From Candidatus Ancillula prorhinotermitis (GTDB taxonomy: Bacteria > Actinomycetota > Actinomycetes > Actinomycetales > Bifidobacteriaceae), in NCBI GenBank assembly GCA_031280795.1, contig JAITGF010000017.1, positions 1 to 64,000 of the forward strand: a stretch of 64,000 bases of DNA. Reading direction: 5' to 3'. Positions 50,649-58,943 of this stretch are shown piece by piece. Numbering within the stretch: the stretch's first letter is position 1; every line of letters begins with the position of its first letter. The position numbers and the translations under genes were made by a program. Under the pieces are notes generated by a model. It was not told where the DNA came from. It saw only the letters and a list, made by a program, of their open reading frames with translations, and made no database searches.

Positions 50649-52757
50649 ATGACTAATTTGCTTTGGATGGCTCCAGTTTCTGGTGTGCTTTCAATTATTG
50701 CAGCTGCTTTAATCGCTGCTATGGTGCTAAAAGCCGATGCTGGCGATGCGAAGATGAAGGAAATTGCAGGCTTTGTGCAAGAAGGCGCGATGGCATATTT
50801 GAATAAGCAGTATACTGTGATTGGTATTGCTGCTATCATTCTTGGTGCAATCATTTGGCCTGTGCTTGGCTGGCAGCTCGCGCTTACATTTTTAGTCGGT
50901 GCTGTTTTTTCTGGTGTTGCTGGTTATGTTGGCATGAATGTGTCTGTACGCGCTAATGTACGTACTGCGGCCGCAGCAAAGAAGAGCCTTAAGGACGCGC
51001 TAAACGTGGCTTTCCGCGGTGGTTCTGTCACAGGCCTAGCCGTAGTTGGTCTTTCAATGCTTGGCGTATCGTCAATGTACATCATCTTCGGTGATGTTCA
51101 ATATGTCGTTGGTTTCGGTTTTGGAGCGTCGCTCATTTCACTTTTTGCCCGCGTCGGTGGAGGTATTTTCACTAAGGCTGCCGATGTCGGAGCTGATATT
51201 GTCGGTAAGGTCGAAGCTGGCATTCCAGAAGATGATCCACGTAACCCAGCGACTATTGCGGACAACGTCGGCGATAACGTAGGCGACTGTGCTGGTATGG
51301 GTGCTGACTTGTTTGAAACTTATGCGGTAACTTTGCTTGCCTCAATGTTGATTGGTGCTGTAATGGCAGTTAACGGTGGTCTTGCTCCCGTTAAAGGGCT
51401 TAACCCAGCTCAGCTTTCCGTGAATTCCGGCATTCCAGTTGACCCTAAAGCGTATATTATCTTCCCACTTCTACTCGGCGCAGTAGCAATTGTGGCTTCA
51501 ATCATTTCTGTATTTGCTGTACGTCTTGGCTCGAAGAACAACATCATGGGCGCGCTTTATAAAGGCGTAGGCGCTTCTGCAGTTATCTCAACTGTTGCAT
51601 TTTTGTTAGTAACTCTTGGCGTATTCAATGACCTTAAGTACTTCTGGGTTTCACTCGTGGGTATCGTAATCACTGTATTGATGGTAGTGGTAACTGAATA
51701 CTATACAGGCACAAAGTACCGCCCAGTACGCGCGATTGCTAAAGCATCTGATACTGGCGCTGGCACAAATGTGATTTCCGGTCTAGCATTTGGATTTGAA
51801 TCAACTATTCTTCCAGTGATTATCATCATCGTAGGTATTTTGACAGCATTCACACTCGGTGGAGGTTCGATCGAACACCCGACGAACGGTCTTTATGCAA
51901 TCGCGATTGCAGCAGTTTCAATGCTTTCTACAACTGGCATGATCGTTGCCCTTGACTCATATGGACCTATTACTGACAATGCTGGTGGTATCGCTGAGAT
52001 GTCTGAGCAACCAGAGTCTGTACGTGCGATCACCGATGAGCTTGATGCAGTCGGTAATACTACTAAGGCTGTGACGAAAGGGTACGCTATCGGTTCGGCA
52101 GCGCTTGGTGCACTAGCATTATTCTCTGAGTATCACGACAAAGTGTCAGCTGCTGCGGCTAAGGTCGGTACAGCTGTAGACTTCTCAATCAATAACCCAA
52201 TCGTTCTAGTAGGCTTGTTGATTGGTGGTCTTCTGCCGTTCGCATTCACATCTGTGACGATGCGTGCAGTTTCGAAAGCTGCTGAAGCCGTTGTAATTGA
52301 AGTTCGTCGCCAGTTCAAAGAGATTCCTGGCATCTTAGAAGGCAAGGCGCGCCCAGAGTATGGCAAGTGCGTGTCAATCGTGACTGGAGCAGCTCTTAAA
52401 GAGATGATCGTTCCAGGGGCGATGGCAGTGCTTGTGCCCATACTAGTTGGCTTCGTCTTTGGTTCTGAAGCTTTGGCTGGTACTTTGATTGGTATCATCG
52501 TCGTTGGCTTAATGCTAGCAATGACGCTCAACAATGCTGGTGGAGCTTGGGATAACGCCAAGAAAGCTATCGAGACTGACGGTCTTTACGGTGGAAAAGG
52601 CTCTGAAGCGCACAAAGCGGCCGTGACAGGCGATACTGTTGGTGACCCGACTAAGGACACCTCAGGTCCTGGCTTAAACGCTTTGATTAAAGTTGTGAAC
52701 ATGATTGCGATTCTTACGCTTACACTGTACACAACTACTGGAATCTTCCACTTTTAA
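50649..52757 (+). CDS. hppA: Membrane-bound proton-pumping pyrophosphatase
   Basis: A 702-residue integral membrane H+-PPase with about 16 helices that couples PPi hydrolysis to proton export. The pyrophosphate-binding segment runs GGGIFTKAADVGADIVGKVEAG, IPEDDPRNPATIADNVGDN and VGDCAGMGADLFETY; a second Asp cluster (NNAGGAWDNAKKAIE, TVGDPTKDTSGP) is near the C-terminus. The GNTTKAVTKG segment has Lys where K+-dependent enzymes have Ala, so it should be K+-independent. It has its own promoter and terminator. In a fermenting cell it would recover energy from biosynthetic PPi. Confidence 0.95.
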   Translation: MTNLLWMAPVSGVLSIIAAALIAAMVLKADAGDAKMKEIAGFVQEGAMAYLNKQYTVIGIAAIILGAIIWPVLGWQLALTFLVGAVFSGVAGYVGMNVSVRANVRTAAAAKKSLKDALNVAFRGGSVTGLAVVGLSMLGVSSMYIIFGDVQYVVGFGFGASLISLFARVGGGIFTKAADVGADIVGKVEAGIPEDDPRNPATIADNVGDNVGDCAGMGADLFETYAVTLLASMLIGAVMAVNGGLAPVKGLNPAQLSVNSGIPVDPKAYIIFPLLLGAVAIVASIISVFAVRLGSKNNIMGALYKGVGASAVISTVAFLLVTLGVFNDLKYFWVSLVGIVITVLMVVVTEYYTGTKYRPVRAIAKASDTGAGTNVISGLAFGFESTILPVIIIIVGILTAFTLGGGSIEHPTNGLYAIAIAAVSMLSTTGMIVALDSYGPITDNAGGIAEMSEQPESVRAITDELDAVGNTTKAVTKGYAIGSAALGALALFSEYHDKVSAAAAKVGTAVDFSINNPIVLVGLLIGGLLPFAFTSVTMRAVSKAAEAVVIEVRRQFKEIPGILEGKARPEYGKCVSIVTGAALKEMIVPGAMAVLVPILVGFVFGSEALAGTLIGIIVVGLMLAMTLNNAGGAWDNAKKAIETDGLYGGKGSEAHKAAVTGDTVGDPTKDTSGPGLNALIKVVNMIAILTLTLYTTTGIFHF

Positions 52758-52766
52758 AGTGTAGAT

Positions 52767-52808
52767 AAAAAAAGCGCTGCTACTGAAATGGTGGTGGCGC
52801 TTTTTTGT
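52767..52808 (+). terminator. Rho-independent terminator after hppA
   Basis: AAAAAAGCGC on one side and GCGCTTTTTT on the other, with a bulged GC-containing upper stem. rdgB begins 11 bases later. Confidence 0.85.
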
Positions 52809-52818
52809 TGAGGAAAAT

Positions 52819-53469
52819 ATGGTAAAACTAGTCATCGCATCGCATAACCCTAAAAAAATCGCCGAGCTAAGAACGCTTGTTCAGGGAAGTGGTCTTGATA
52901 TGAGTGCTGGCGACATTGTGTCTGCTAGCGACTTGGGAGTCGCAGAGCCGGTTGAAGATGGTGCCACCTTTGAAGAGAATGCCTCAATCAAAGCCCGCGC
53001 TATTTTTGAGCAGACGGGGTATGCGGCACTAGCTGACGATTCTGGGCTAATTGTCAACATCCTAATGGGTGCCCCCGGGGTGCTGTCAGCACGTTGGTCA
53101 GGCAAGCATGGTGATGACAAGGCAAACAACCAGTTATTATTAAACCAACTCGAAGGTCTTCCAGACGTCCTCCGTAAAGCCCATTTCGTCACTACCTGTG
53201 CGTTGGTCTGGCGCGATTCTTCCGGTAGCGTTAAGGAGGCCGTGGTTCACGGCAAAATGCATGGGGAGATAATTCGCGAGGCACGTGGCGATAAAGGGTT
53301 TGGCTACGATGCTATTTTTGTACCATCCGCTTATGCTGGTAGCGATCTAGAGGGGCTCACGTCTGCAGAGCTTACGCCCGACCAAAAGAATTCTATTTCC
53401 CACCGCGCTAAGGCTTTGCAAAAGATTTTACCACACATTGGCACTATAAGATACGCCTACTCAACTTGA
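52819..53469 (+). CDS. rdgB: XTP/dITP diphosphatase (RdgB/HAM1)
   Basis: Removes non-canonical purine nucleotides from the pool. Family marks: IASHNPKKIAELR (substrate loop), ALADDSGLIVNILMGAPGVLSARWSG (catalytic Asp and Ser), GFGYDAIFVPS and SHRAKAL. 216 residues. GAGGAAAAT precedes the ATG. Its end overlaps the -35 box of the tRNA promoter at 53466. Confidence 0.94.
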   Translation: MVKLVIASHNPKKIAELRTLVQGSGLDMSAGDIVSASDLGVAEPVEDGATFEENASIKARAIFEQTGYAALADDSGLIVNILMGAPGVLSARWSGKHGDDKANNQLLLNQLEGLPDVLRKAHFVTTCALVWRDSSGSVKEAVVHGKMHGEIIREARGDKGFGYDAIFVPSAYAGSDLEGLTSAELTPDQKNSISHRAKALQKILPHIGTIRYAYST

Positions 53470-53494
53470 CAAGCTAGCATCTCTGTGGTATAAT
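53466..53494 (+). promoter_or_regulatory. tRNA cluster promoter: TTGACA, 17 bases, TATAAT
   Basis: Perfect -35 (53466-53471) and extended -10 (53489-53494, after TGTGG), overlapping the rdgB stop, about 50 bases before tRNA-Lys. Confidence 0.85.
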
Positions 53495-53545
53495 ATGTGT
53501 GTAGTAACTGCATCTGCGGTATAGTTTGTGCTGTGGACTGAAGTT

Positions 53546-53617
53546 GCCCCTATAGCTCAGTGGTAGAGCTACGGCCTTTTAAGCCGCAGGTCCTAGGTTC
53601 GAATCCTAGTGGGGGCA
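53546..53617 (+). tRNA. tRNA-Lys (anticodon TTT)
   Basis: Acceptor GCCCCTA pairs with TGGGGGC (one G-T), D-stem GCTC/GAGC, anticodon loop CTTTTAA, T-arm CTAGG TTCGAAT CCTAG, discriminator A, no encoded CCA. The first anticodon-stem pair is A-C. Confidence 0.93.
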
Positions 53618-53670
53618 CTGCCTTCTAAAGCATTGACTTTGCTATGGGAGCACAATTGAATATAGTTCTA

Positions 53671-53743
53671 GCCCCCATCGTCTAGAGGCCTAGGACGTCG
53701 CCCTCTCACGGCGGTAACACGGGTTCAAATCCCGTTGGGGGTA
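53671..53743 (+). tRNA. tRNA-Glu (anticodon CTC)
   Basis: Acceptor GCCCCCA pairs with TGGGGGT (G-T closing pair), anticodon loop CTCTCAC, T-arm ACGGG TTCAAAT CCCGT, discriminator A, no encoded CCA. Confidence 0.93.
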
Positions 53744-53776
53744 CGCATCGCACAGACTGCAAAATTGAATAAAATG

Positions 53777-53805
53777 TAATGAACCTGCACATGATTCATT
53801 ACACA
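53777..53805. repeat. Inverted repeat before tRNA-Lys(CTT)
   Basis: TGTAATGAA (53776-53784) and TTCATTACA form a perfect 9-bp inverted repeat with an 11-base loop, ending a few bases before the tRNA. It may be a processing hairpin of the tRNA transcript; function is not shown. Confidence 0.55.
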
Positions 53806-53809
53806 ACAC

Positions 53810-53883
53810 GCCTCCGTAGCTCAGTTGGTTAGAGCACCTGACTCTTAATCAGGGTGTCCTGGGTTCGAATCCCAGCGGGGGTA
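53810..53883 (+). tRNA. tRNA-Lys (anticodon CTT)
   Basis: Acceptor GCCTCCG pairs with CGGGGGT (two G-T pairs), D-stem GCTC/GAGC, anticodon stem CTGA/TCAG around CTCTTAA, T-arm CTGGG TTCGAAT CCCAG, discriminator A, no encoded CCA. Confidence 0.95.
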
Positions 53884-54080
53884 CTTTAATGAGAAGTGAT
53901 AAATAATTTATTATTTATCACGAGCATTTAGAAGTACCCCAATAGGGATTGCGCAGCAAGACCGTGCGAGCGAAGCGAGTGGGATTTGAAGATAATCCCA
54001 GCGGTGGCACTCTTACTCGGGGTTCCCCGCACGCGTAGCAAAAAATTAGTCGTGTGAAATTAAATAATTTTACTCCCAAC

Positions 54081-54127
54081 TTGTGCCTCGCAGAGCTCCG
54101 AGTTAAGGCGCGGAGCAGCGCCTTTAA
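54081..54127. repeat. Repeat element A, copy 2 (matches 201-250)
   Basis: A near-identical GC-rich block. GCTCCG/CGGAGC and AAGGCGC/GCGCCTT can each form a hairpin, but they overlap, so only one can exist at a time. The segment ahead of it in each copy is a hairpin with the same position but a different stem. Confidence 0.8.
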
Positions 54128-54153
54128 TTAGTTGTGGTATTACCACACTTTTA

Positions 54154-54235
54154 CTCGGGGAGTAACTCCCCGTACCCCACCATTTTTCAAGTCGAAAACC
54201 ACCGGAAACCGCTGGTATTTCTTTGTTGAAAAAAG
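54154..54235. repeat. Repeat element B, copy 2 (inverted relative to 19893-19975)
   Basis: Contains the 19-base hairpin 54198-54216 with arms ACCA/TGGT, a C-C mismatch (G-G on the other strand), three pairs and an AAA loop (TTT on the other strand), between conserved flanks. Confidence 0.8.
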
Positions 54236-54276
54236 ATGTACACGAGGTTCCCTGCACGCGTAGCGAAAAGATGTGG

Positions 54277-54282
54277 TACAAT
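54277..54282 (+). promoter_or_regulatory. -10 box of the hexuronate/argG/adk operon, leaderless
   Basis: TACAAT preceded by TGTGG, six bases, ATG 54289. The preceding bases GCACGCGTAGCGAAAAGATG match the flank before the adhE promoter (59625-59642) closely. Confidence 0.7.
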
Positions 54283-54288
54283 AGAGAT

Positions 54289-55920
54289 ATGGTTAACATA
54301 AGTGATGATTACAATGTGAATCGGGCAGCGTTTGAAGCGGCAGCGATTAAAGTTCCTTCTGGATATTTGATGCCGGAAGTTATTGAGAACACTTCCCAAA
54401 ACCCCACTTGGGTTCACTTTGGCGGTGGTAACCTCTTCCGATGCATGCAAGCAGTGCACAGTCAAACTCTACTAGAAAAGGGCTTATCAAACACTGGAAT
54501 CATCTTAGCTGAAACCTGGGACGACGGTCTTATCGAAGGTATTTACGACCAGTATCAAAATCGTACGTTAGATGTAATCTTAAAGAGTGACGGCACTTAT
54601 GATTTGGAGCTAATTGACTCAGTGACTGAAGCACATTACGTAAATGCGAATGATGAAAAAGGCAAAGCAGGCTTTATGCGCATGAAGGAGATTTTCCAAA
54701 ACCCCTCCTTGCAGCTAGCGACTTTCACCGTCACTGAAAAAGGCTACAACATCAAAGACCTCCAAGGGCAGTTTTTCCCGCCGGTCGCGGAAGAAATTGA
54801 AGATGGACCCGAGAACCCCGTGTCATTAATGGGTGTCGTAACTGCACTAATGCTAGCCCGCTTTGAAGCTGGCGCACTGCCGATTGCTTTAGTGTCCACA
54901 GATAATTTTTCGCACAATGGTGATAAACTCAAAGCTTCCATAACGCAGATTGCTTCAGCGTGGCAGGAAAGGGGCTATGTCTCCGCAGGATTCATTGCCT
55001 ACTTAAATGACGCGCAAAAGGTCGGATTCCCGTACTCCATGATTGATCGCATTACTCCTGCGCCTAGCGAAGATATTGCCAGTAAGTTAAGCGAGCAAAG
55101 CATCTCCCCAGTAGATATTTTGAAAACGGATAAATTTTCCACTTCTGCAGCCTTCGTCAATACTGAAGAAACCAATTATCTAGTCATTGAAGACAACTTC
55201 CCCGCTGGGCGCCCACCGCTAGAAGAAGCAGGGGTTATCTTCACATCGCGCGAAAAGGTAGACGAAGTTGAGCGCATGAAGGTATGCACCTGCCTGAACC
55301 CACTGCATACCGCTCTGGCAGTCACTGGCTGTTTGCTTGGGTTTACCAAGATCTGGCAAGGAGTCGGCGATGATGCACTTTTGAACTTGATTCGTAAAAT
55401 CGGATACACTGAAGGCATGCCAGTGGTTACTGACCCAGGCATTATTTCGCCAATCGATTTCATAGATGAAGTGATTAAAAAAAGACTTCCTAACCCCTAT
55501 ATACCCGATACCCCACAGCGTATCGCTACCGACACTTCCCAAAAGCTACCGATTCGCTTCGGAGTGACTATTTCATTGTATAAGGACTCGTTACATCTTG
55601 ACGTTAAGAATTTGCAGGCGATTTCATTTACTCTAGCAGCTTGGCTTCGTTATCTACTTGGTGTCGATGATGAGGGCAATGCTTTTGAGCGCTCACCAGA
55701 CCCGATGTTTCCTGAGCTTGACCCAGTTTTTAGTACGCTCAAGTTGGGCGATAACGCTTCTAAACTTGAAGTTGTTAAGCCTTTCTTGAAAGATTCCAAC
55801 ATCTTTGGGGTGGATTTAGAAGCTGCTGGTCTCAGCGAAAAGGTGTTCAAATTCTTCGTCAGGATGGCAGAAAAGCCTGGTGCAGTTCGTGAAGTTTTAG
55901 AAGAGGTTGCATTTTGCTAG
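54289..55920 (+). CDS. uxuB: Fructuronate/tagaturonate reductase-type dehydrogenase (mannitol dehydrogenase family)
   Basis: A 543-residue long-chain dehydrogenase. The N-terminal WVHFGGGNLFRCMQAVHSQTLLEKG is the NAD-binding start in this group; ATFTVTEKGYN and ALVSTDNFSHNGDKL (the family's SCDNxxxNG) follow, and the C-terminal domain holds the catalytic Lys region (CTCLNPLHTALAVTGCLLG). Next to KDPG aldolase and KDG kinase, D-fructuronate to D-mannonate (UxuB) is the most likely reaction; mannitol or tagaturonate are alternatives. Mannonate dehydratase and uronate isomerase are not in the window. The start is leaderless; upstream in-frame codons overlap the promoter. Confidence 0.82.
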   Translation: MVNISDDYNVNRAAFEAAAIKVPSGYLMPEVIENTSQNPTWVHFGGGNLFRCMQAVHSQTLLEKGLSNTGIILAETWDDGLIEGIYDQYQNRTLDVILKSDGTYDLELIDSVTEAHYVNANDEKGKAGFMRMKEIFQNPSLQLATFTVTEKGYNIKDLQGQFFPPVAEEIEDGPENPVSLMGVVTALMLARFEAGALPIALVSTDNFSHNGDKLKASITQIASAWQERGYVSAGFIAYLNDAQKVGFPYSMIDRITPAPSEDIASKLSEQSISPVDILKTDKFSTSAAFVNTEETNYLVIEDNFPAGRPPLEEAGVIFTSREKVDEVERMKVCTCLNPLHTALAVTGCLLGFTKIWQGVGDDALLNLIRKIGYTEGMPVVTDPGIISPIDFIDEVIKKRLPNPYIPDTPQRIATDTSQKLPIRFGVTISLYKDSLHLDVKNLQAISFTLAAWLRYLLGVDDEGNAFERSPDPMFPELDPVFSTLKLGDNASKLEVVKPFLKDSNIFGVDLEAAGLSEKVFKFFVRMAEKPGAVREVLEEVAFC

Positions 55921-55951
55921 GGTAGTGAAATGGTTTTGGAAAGGTGATGAT

Positions 55952-56605
55952 ATGAAAAAAGTTGATATTTTGAAACGACTAGAAGCGGCAGGCGTTATCG
56001 CTGTTGTGCGTGGTAGTAATCGAGCGGACGTCCTTGGCGTAGTAGATGCACTAATCGATGGTGGTGTGGTTGGCATCGAACTTACCTTTACAGTTCCGCA
56101 CGCTGACGAGATTATCGAAACTATTTCCGAAAAATACGCCGACGATTCACGAGTGATTCTAGGTGCTGGTACAGTTTTGGAGCCGATTACTGCACGTATC
56201 GCTATTCTAGCGGGTGCCCAATATATAGTGTCACCGCATTTCGATGCTGAAATTGCGCAGATATGCAATCTATATCAGATCCCATATCTACCTGGTTGCG
56301 AAACGATTCGCGAAGTAACCCTAGCGCTTAAGTCGGGCGCTGATATCATCAAGCTATTCCCAGGCTCAGCTTTTGGCCCAAGCTACGTGAAGGCTTTGAA
56401 GGCTCCACTACCACATGCGAACATCATGCCTACAGGAGGCGTTTCTTTGGAGAATATGGCCGACTGGTTTGCTGCTGGAGTGGTTACTGTAGGTGCTGGC
56501 GGCAATCTAACTACACTTGGTCCAGATAAAGACTTCGAGGCAATCAGCGAAACTGCTTCGAAGTGGATTGCCAAACTAAATGAGATCAGAGGAGGTGCAA
56601 ACTAA
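55952..56605 (+). CDS. eda: 2-keto-3-deoxy-6-phosphogluconate aldolase
   Basis: A class I aldolase of 217 residues that splits KDPG into pyruvate and glyceraldehyde-3-phosphate. AAGVIAVVRG, the catalytic Glu in VVGIELTFTVP, LGAGTVLEP, VSPHFD, and Schiff-base Lys in GADIIKLFPGSAFGPSYVKAL are all present. The ATG at 55952 has AAAGGTGAT upstream and is preferred to the TTG-initiated longer frame that overlaps uxuB. Confidence 0.93.
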   Translation: MKKVDILKRLEAAGVIAVVRGSNRADVLGVVDALIDGGVVGIELTFTVPHADEIIETISEKYADDSRVILGAGTVLEPITARIAILAGAQYIVSPHFDAEIAQICNLYQIPYLPGCETIREVTLALKSGADIIKLFPGSAFGPSYVKALKAPLPHANIMPTGGVSLENMADWFAAGVVTVGAGGNLTTLGPDKDFEAISETASKWIAKLNEIRGGAN

Positions 56606-56610
56606 ACTAG

Positions 56611-57702
56611 TTGTCAGATAGTATTCTAAGTGGTCAGGGTAAGCGTATGTTGACCATTGGTGAGCCTATGGCTGTTTTTGCCTCAGGTGATACTGATGAA
56701 CACTTAAAAGATGTCCGTAACTGGAGCATGCACACTGCCGGAGCTGAGCTTAACGTTGCCATCGGGGTGGCGAGATTGGGTCTAGAATCTGAATACATCT
56801 GCCAAGTTGGAGATGATCCCTTTGGACACTTCCTGCTAGAGGAAACTCAAAAGCTCGGGGTTGGAACTGACTACTTCAAAATCTCAAACGAGTACCCCAC
56901 AGGTATCTACTTCAAGCAACGGGTTTCAAAAGGAGATCCAGAAGTGTTTTACCGCCGTCAAGGCTCAGCGGCCAGTCATTTTGATGGTGAAATACTAAAT
57001 CAAGTTGATTTTTCCAAGTACAAAATTGCACACCTTTCGGGCATCTTCCCAGCACTTTCTGACACTTCTAACCAGGTGTTTGGTGACCTCATAAATAGAC
57101 TTCGCACCCAAGGTGTTTTCATAACTTTCGACCCCAACATCCGCCTGCCACTTTGGAGTGATAGGCAGAAAATGATACAAGTATTGAATGAGCATGCGGC
57201 TAAGGCAGATCTTGTACTCCCAGGTGTAAATGAAGGCGAAATTCTGTTTGGCACGCGCGATCCTGAGGAAATTGTTTTAGAGTACTTCAAGAATTCCACA
57301 ACAACACGATACGTTTTGGTCAAGCTTGGGGAAAAGGGTGCACTACTTGGTGAGCGCTCGACTGTCAATACCACCCCGCGTGAGGAGCAGGATGAAGAAC
57401 GGGCAAAAAGGCAGACAGAAGAGAAGAATAGCCAGGACAGTGAAGTCGGTTTAGTCAGCCACAATGATATAAAATTCACGCAGATACCAGGTTTTAGGGT
57501 CGACCACGTCGTCGACACTGTCGGTGCTGGGGATGGTTTTGCAGTCGGGCTCATTACCGGATTGATGGACGGTCTTAGCATCGAGGAGTCTGCTAAGAGG
57601 GCTACTGCGATTGGAGCACTGGCAGTGCAAGTAGCTGGCGATAATGAGGGATACCCAACGCGCGAAGAATTAGAAAGATTCATGAGAGGAGATACAAAAT
57701 AG
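56611..57702 (+). CDS. kdgK: 2-keto-3-deoxygluconate kinase, PfkB family
   Basis: A 363-residue ribokinase-type sugar kinase. N-terminal [29 protein letters not shown] binds sugar; [10 protein letters not shown] is typical of KDG kinases; the catalytic Asp lies in [18 protein letters not shown] charged, low-complexity insert (about residues 250-283) is unlike the usual ~310-residue enzyme. The start is TTG with GGAGG 15 bases upstream. It supplies KDPG for Eda. Its TAG stop overlaps the ATA start of argG, and AGAGGAG in its last codons is a ribosome-binding site for argG. Confidence 0.9.
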   Translation: MSDSILSGQGKRMLTIGEPMAVFASGDTDEHLKDVRNWSMHTAGAELNVAIGVARLGLESEYICQVGDDPFGHFLLEETQKLGVGTDYFKISNEYPTGIYFKQRVSKGDPEVFYRRQGSAASHFDGEILNQVDFSKYKIAHLSGIFPALSDTSNQVFGDLINRLRTQGVFITFDPNIRLPLWSDRQKMIQVLNEHAAKADLVLPGVNEGEILFGTRDPEEIVLEYFKNSTTTRYVLVKLGEKGALLGERSTVNTTPREEQDEERAKRQTEEKNSQDSEVGLVSHNDIKFTQIPGFRVDHVVDTVGAGDGFAVGLITGLMDGLSIEESAKRATAIGALAVQVAGDNEGYPTREELERFMRGDTK

Positions 57703-58943
57703 TACGTTCAGTAGCATTAGCATATTCAGGTGGACTTGACACTTCGGTAGCGATTGAGTGGATAAAGGAAGCGACTGGTGCAGACGTTTTTGCAGTAGCA
57801 GTAGATGTAGGTCAGCAAGGTGAGGATCTAGAAACGATTCGTGAGCGAGCGATTGCTTGTGGGGCTAAGGAAGCCTATATTGCGGATGCTAGAGACGAGT
57901 TCGCAAAAGAATATTGTTTCCAAAACATCAAGGCCAACGGTATGTACGAAGGTGAGTACCCACTAGTTTCCGCACTCTCTAGGCCAGTAATTACGAAGCA
58001 TCTGGTAAAAGCTGCTAAGGAATTCGGGTGCGACACATTAGCTCATGGGTGCACGGGCAAAGGTAATGACCAAGTGCGCTTTGAGGTCTCTATCCAATCG
58101 CTAGCGCCGGATCTAGAATGCCTTTCACCGATTCGCGACCTTGCCATGACGCGCGACAAGGAAATCGCCTTTGCAAAGCAGAAGAATTTGCCCATCACCA
58201 TTAAAGAGGAGAAAAACCCCTTTTCCATCGACCAGAATGTGTGGGGGAGAGCCATTGAAGCAGGTTTCTTAGAAGACATCTGGAATGCGCCTGATCATCC
58301 AGATATTTATACTTACACCCAAGATGTTGATTCAAACAAACCGGCTGAAGAAGTCGTGATTAGCTTTGAAAAGGGCGAGCCGGTAGCGTTAAATGGAGTT
58401 GCGCTTTCACCACTCGCACTTATCGAACAGATGAACGCTCTGGCAGGTGCACATGGCATCGGGCGTATCGACATCGTTGAATCACGCTTGGTAGGGATTA
58501 AATCACGCGAGATATACGAAGCTCCGGGGGCGATTGCACTCATTACAGCGCATCGTGAGCTAGAGCGAGTAGTGCTTGAACGCGAGCAAATGCGTTTCAA
58601 AAAGCAAGTTGAGGCGCGCTGGGCAGATTTAGTATACGATGGTCGTTGGTACTCGCCATTAAAGCAATCGCTGGATGCGTTCATTAATGATACCCAGGAA
58701 TATGTAACCGGCGACGTGAGAATGCGTTTGCAAGCAGGTAAAGCCACTCCGGTTGGTAGGCGCTCTGATTCTGGGCTTTACGACTACAATTTGGCTACTT
58801 ACGAAGCTGGCGACCAATTCGATCAGCATTCGAGCAAAGGTTTTATTCAAATTTACGGTCTACAGGATAAGCTTTCCGCTGCCAGAGCTCAACGTGTGAC
58901 AGCTGGTAATACTAACACAAAAGATAAGGAGAGTAATGGTTAA
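57699..58943 (+). CDS. argG: Argininosuccinate synthase (proposed ATA start)
   Basis: Joins citrulline and aspartate using ATP. The ATP-binding P-loop [33 protein letters not shown] and [13 protein letters not shown] lie upstream of the first canonical start (ATG 57942), so the gene must begin earlier. In frame there is no ATG, GTG or TTG back to the kdgK stop; ATA at 57699 overlaps that stop as ATAG and sits seven bases after AGAGGAG (57685-57691), ideal spacing. Downstream, [14 protein letters not shown] and the [14 protein letters not shown] segment are intact. With ATA it is 414 residues, normal for the family. It is the only arginine gene here. Confidence 0.95.
   Translation: MVRSVALAYSGGLDTSVAIEWIKEATGADVFAVAVDVGQQGEDLETIRERAIACGAKEAYIADARDEFAKEYCFQNIKANGMYEGEYPLVSALSRPVITKHLVKAAKEFGCDTLAHGCTGKGNDQVRFEVSIQSLAPDLECLSPIRDLAMTRDKEIAFAKQKNLPITIKEEKNPFSIDQNVWGRAIEAGFLEDIWNAPDHPDIYTYTQDVDSNKPAEEVVISFEKGEPVALNGVALSPLALIEQMNALAGAHGIGRIDIVESRLVGIKSREIYEAPGAIALITAHRELERVVLEREQMRFKKQVEARWADLVYDGRWYSPLKQSLDAFINDTQEYVTGDVRMRLQAGKATPVGRRSDSGLYDYNLATYEAGDQFDQHSSKGFIQIYGLQDKLSAARAQRVTAGNTNTKDKESNG

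Larger units (their letters stand above)
53884..54288. repeat. Second palindrome and repeat region, upstream of uxuB
   Basis: No gene in 405 bases. Seen: a 12-bp hairpin with TT loop at 53896-53921; a tRNA-like 3' fragment ending AATCCCAGCGGTGGCAC near 54010; CGGGG-TT-CCCCG at about 54018-54029; a hairpin at 54054-54073; a ~47-base block (54081-54127) matching 201-250; GTGGTATTACCAC; the palindrome GGGGAGTAACTCCCC near 54157-54171; element B copy 2; and the uxuB promoter flank (ACGCGTAGCGAAAAG). Confidence 0.75.

Noticed and set aside
53938..54011. A functional fourth tRNA after tRNA-Lys(CTT)
   Set aside because: Only the 3' end resembles a tRNA; no complete cloverleaf or clear anticodon arm could be drawn.
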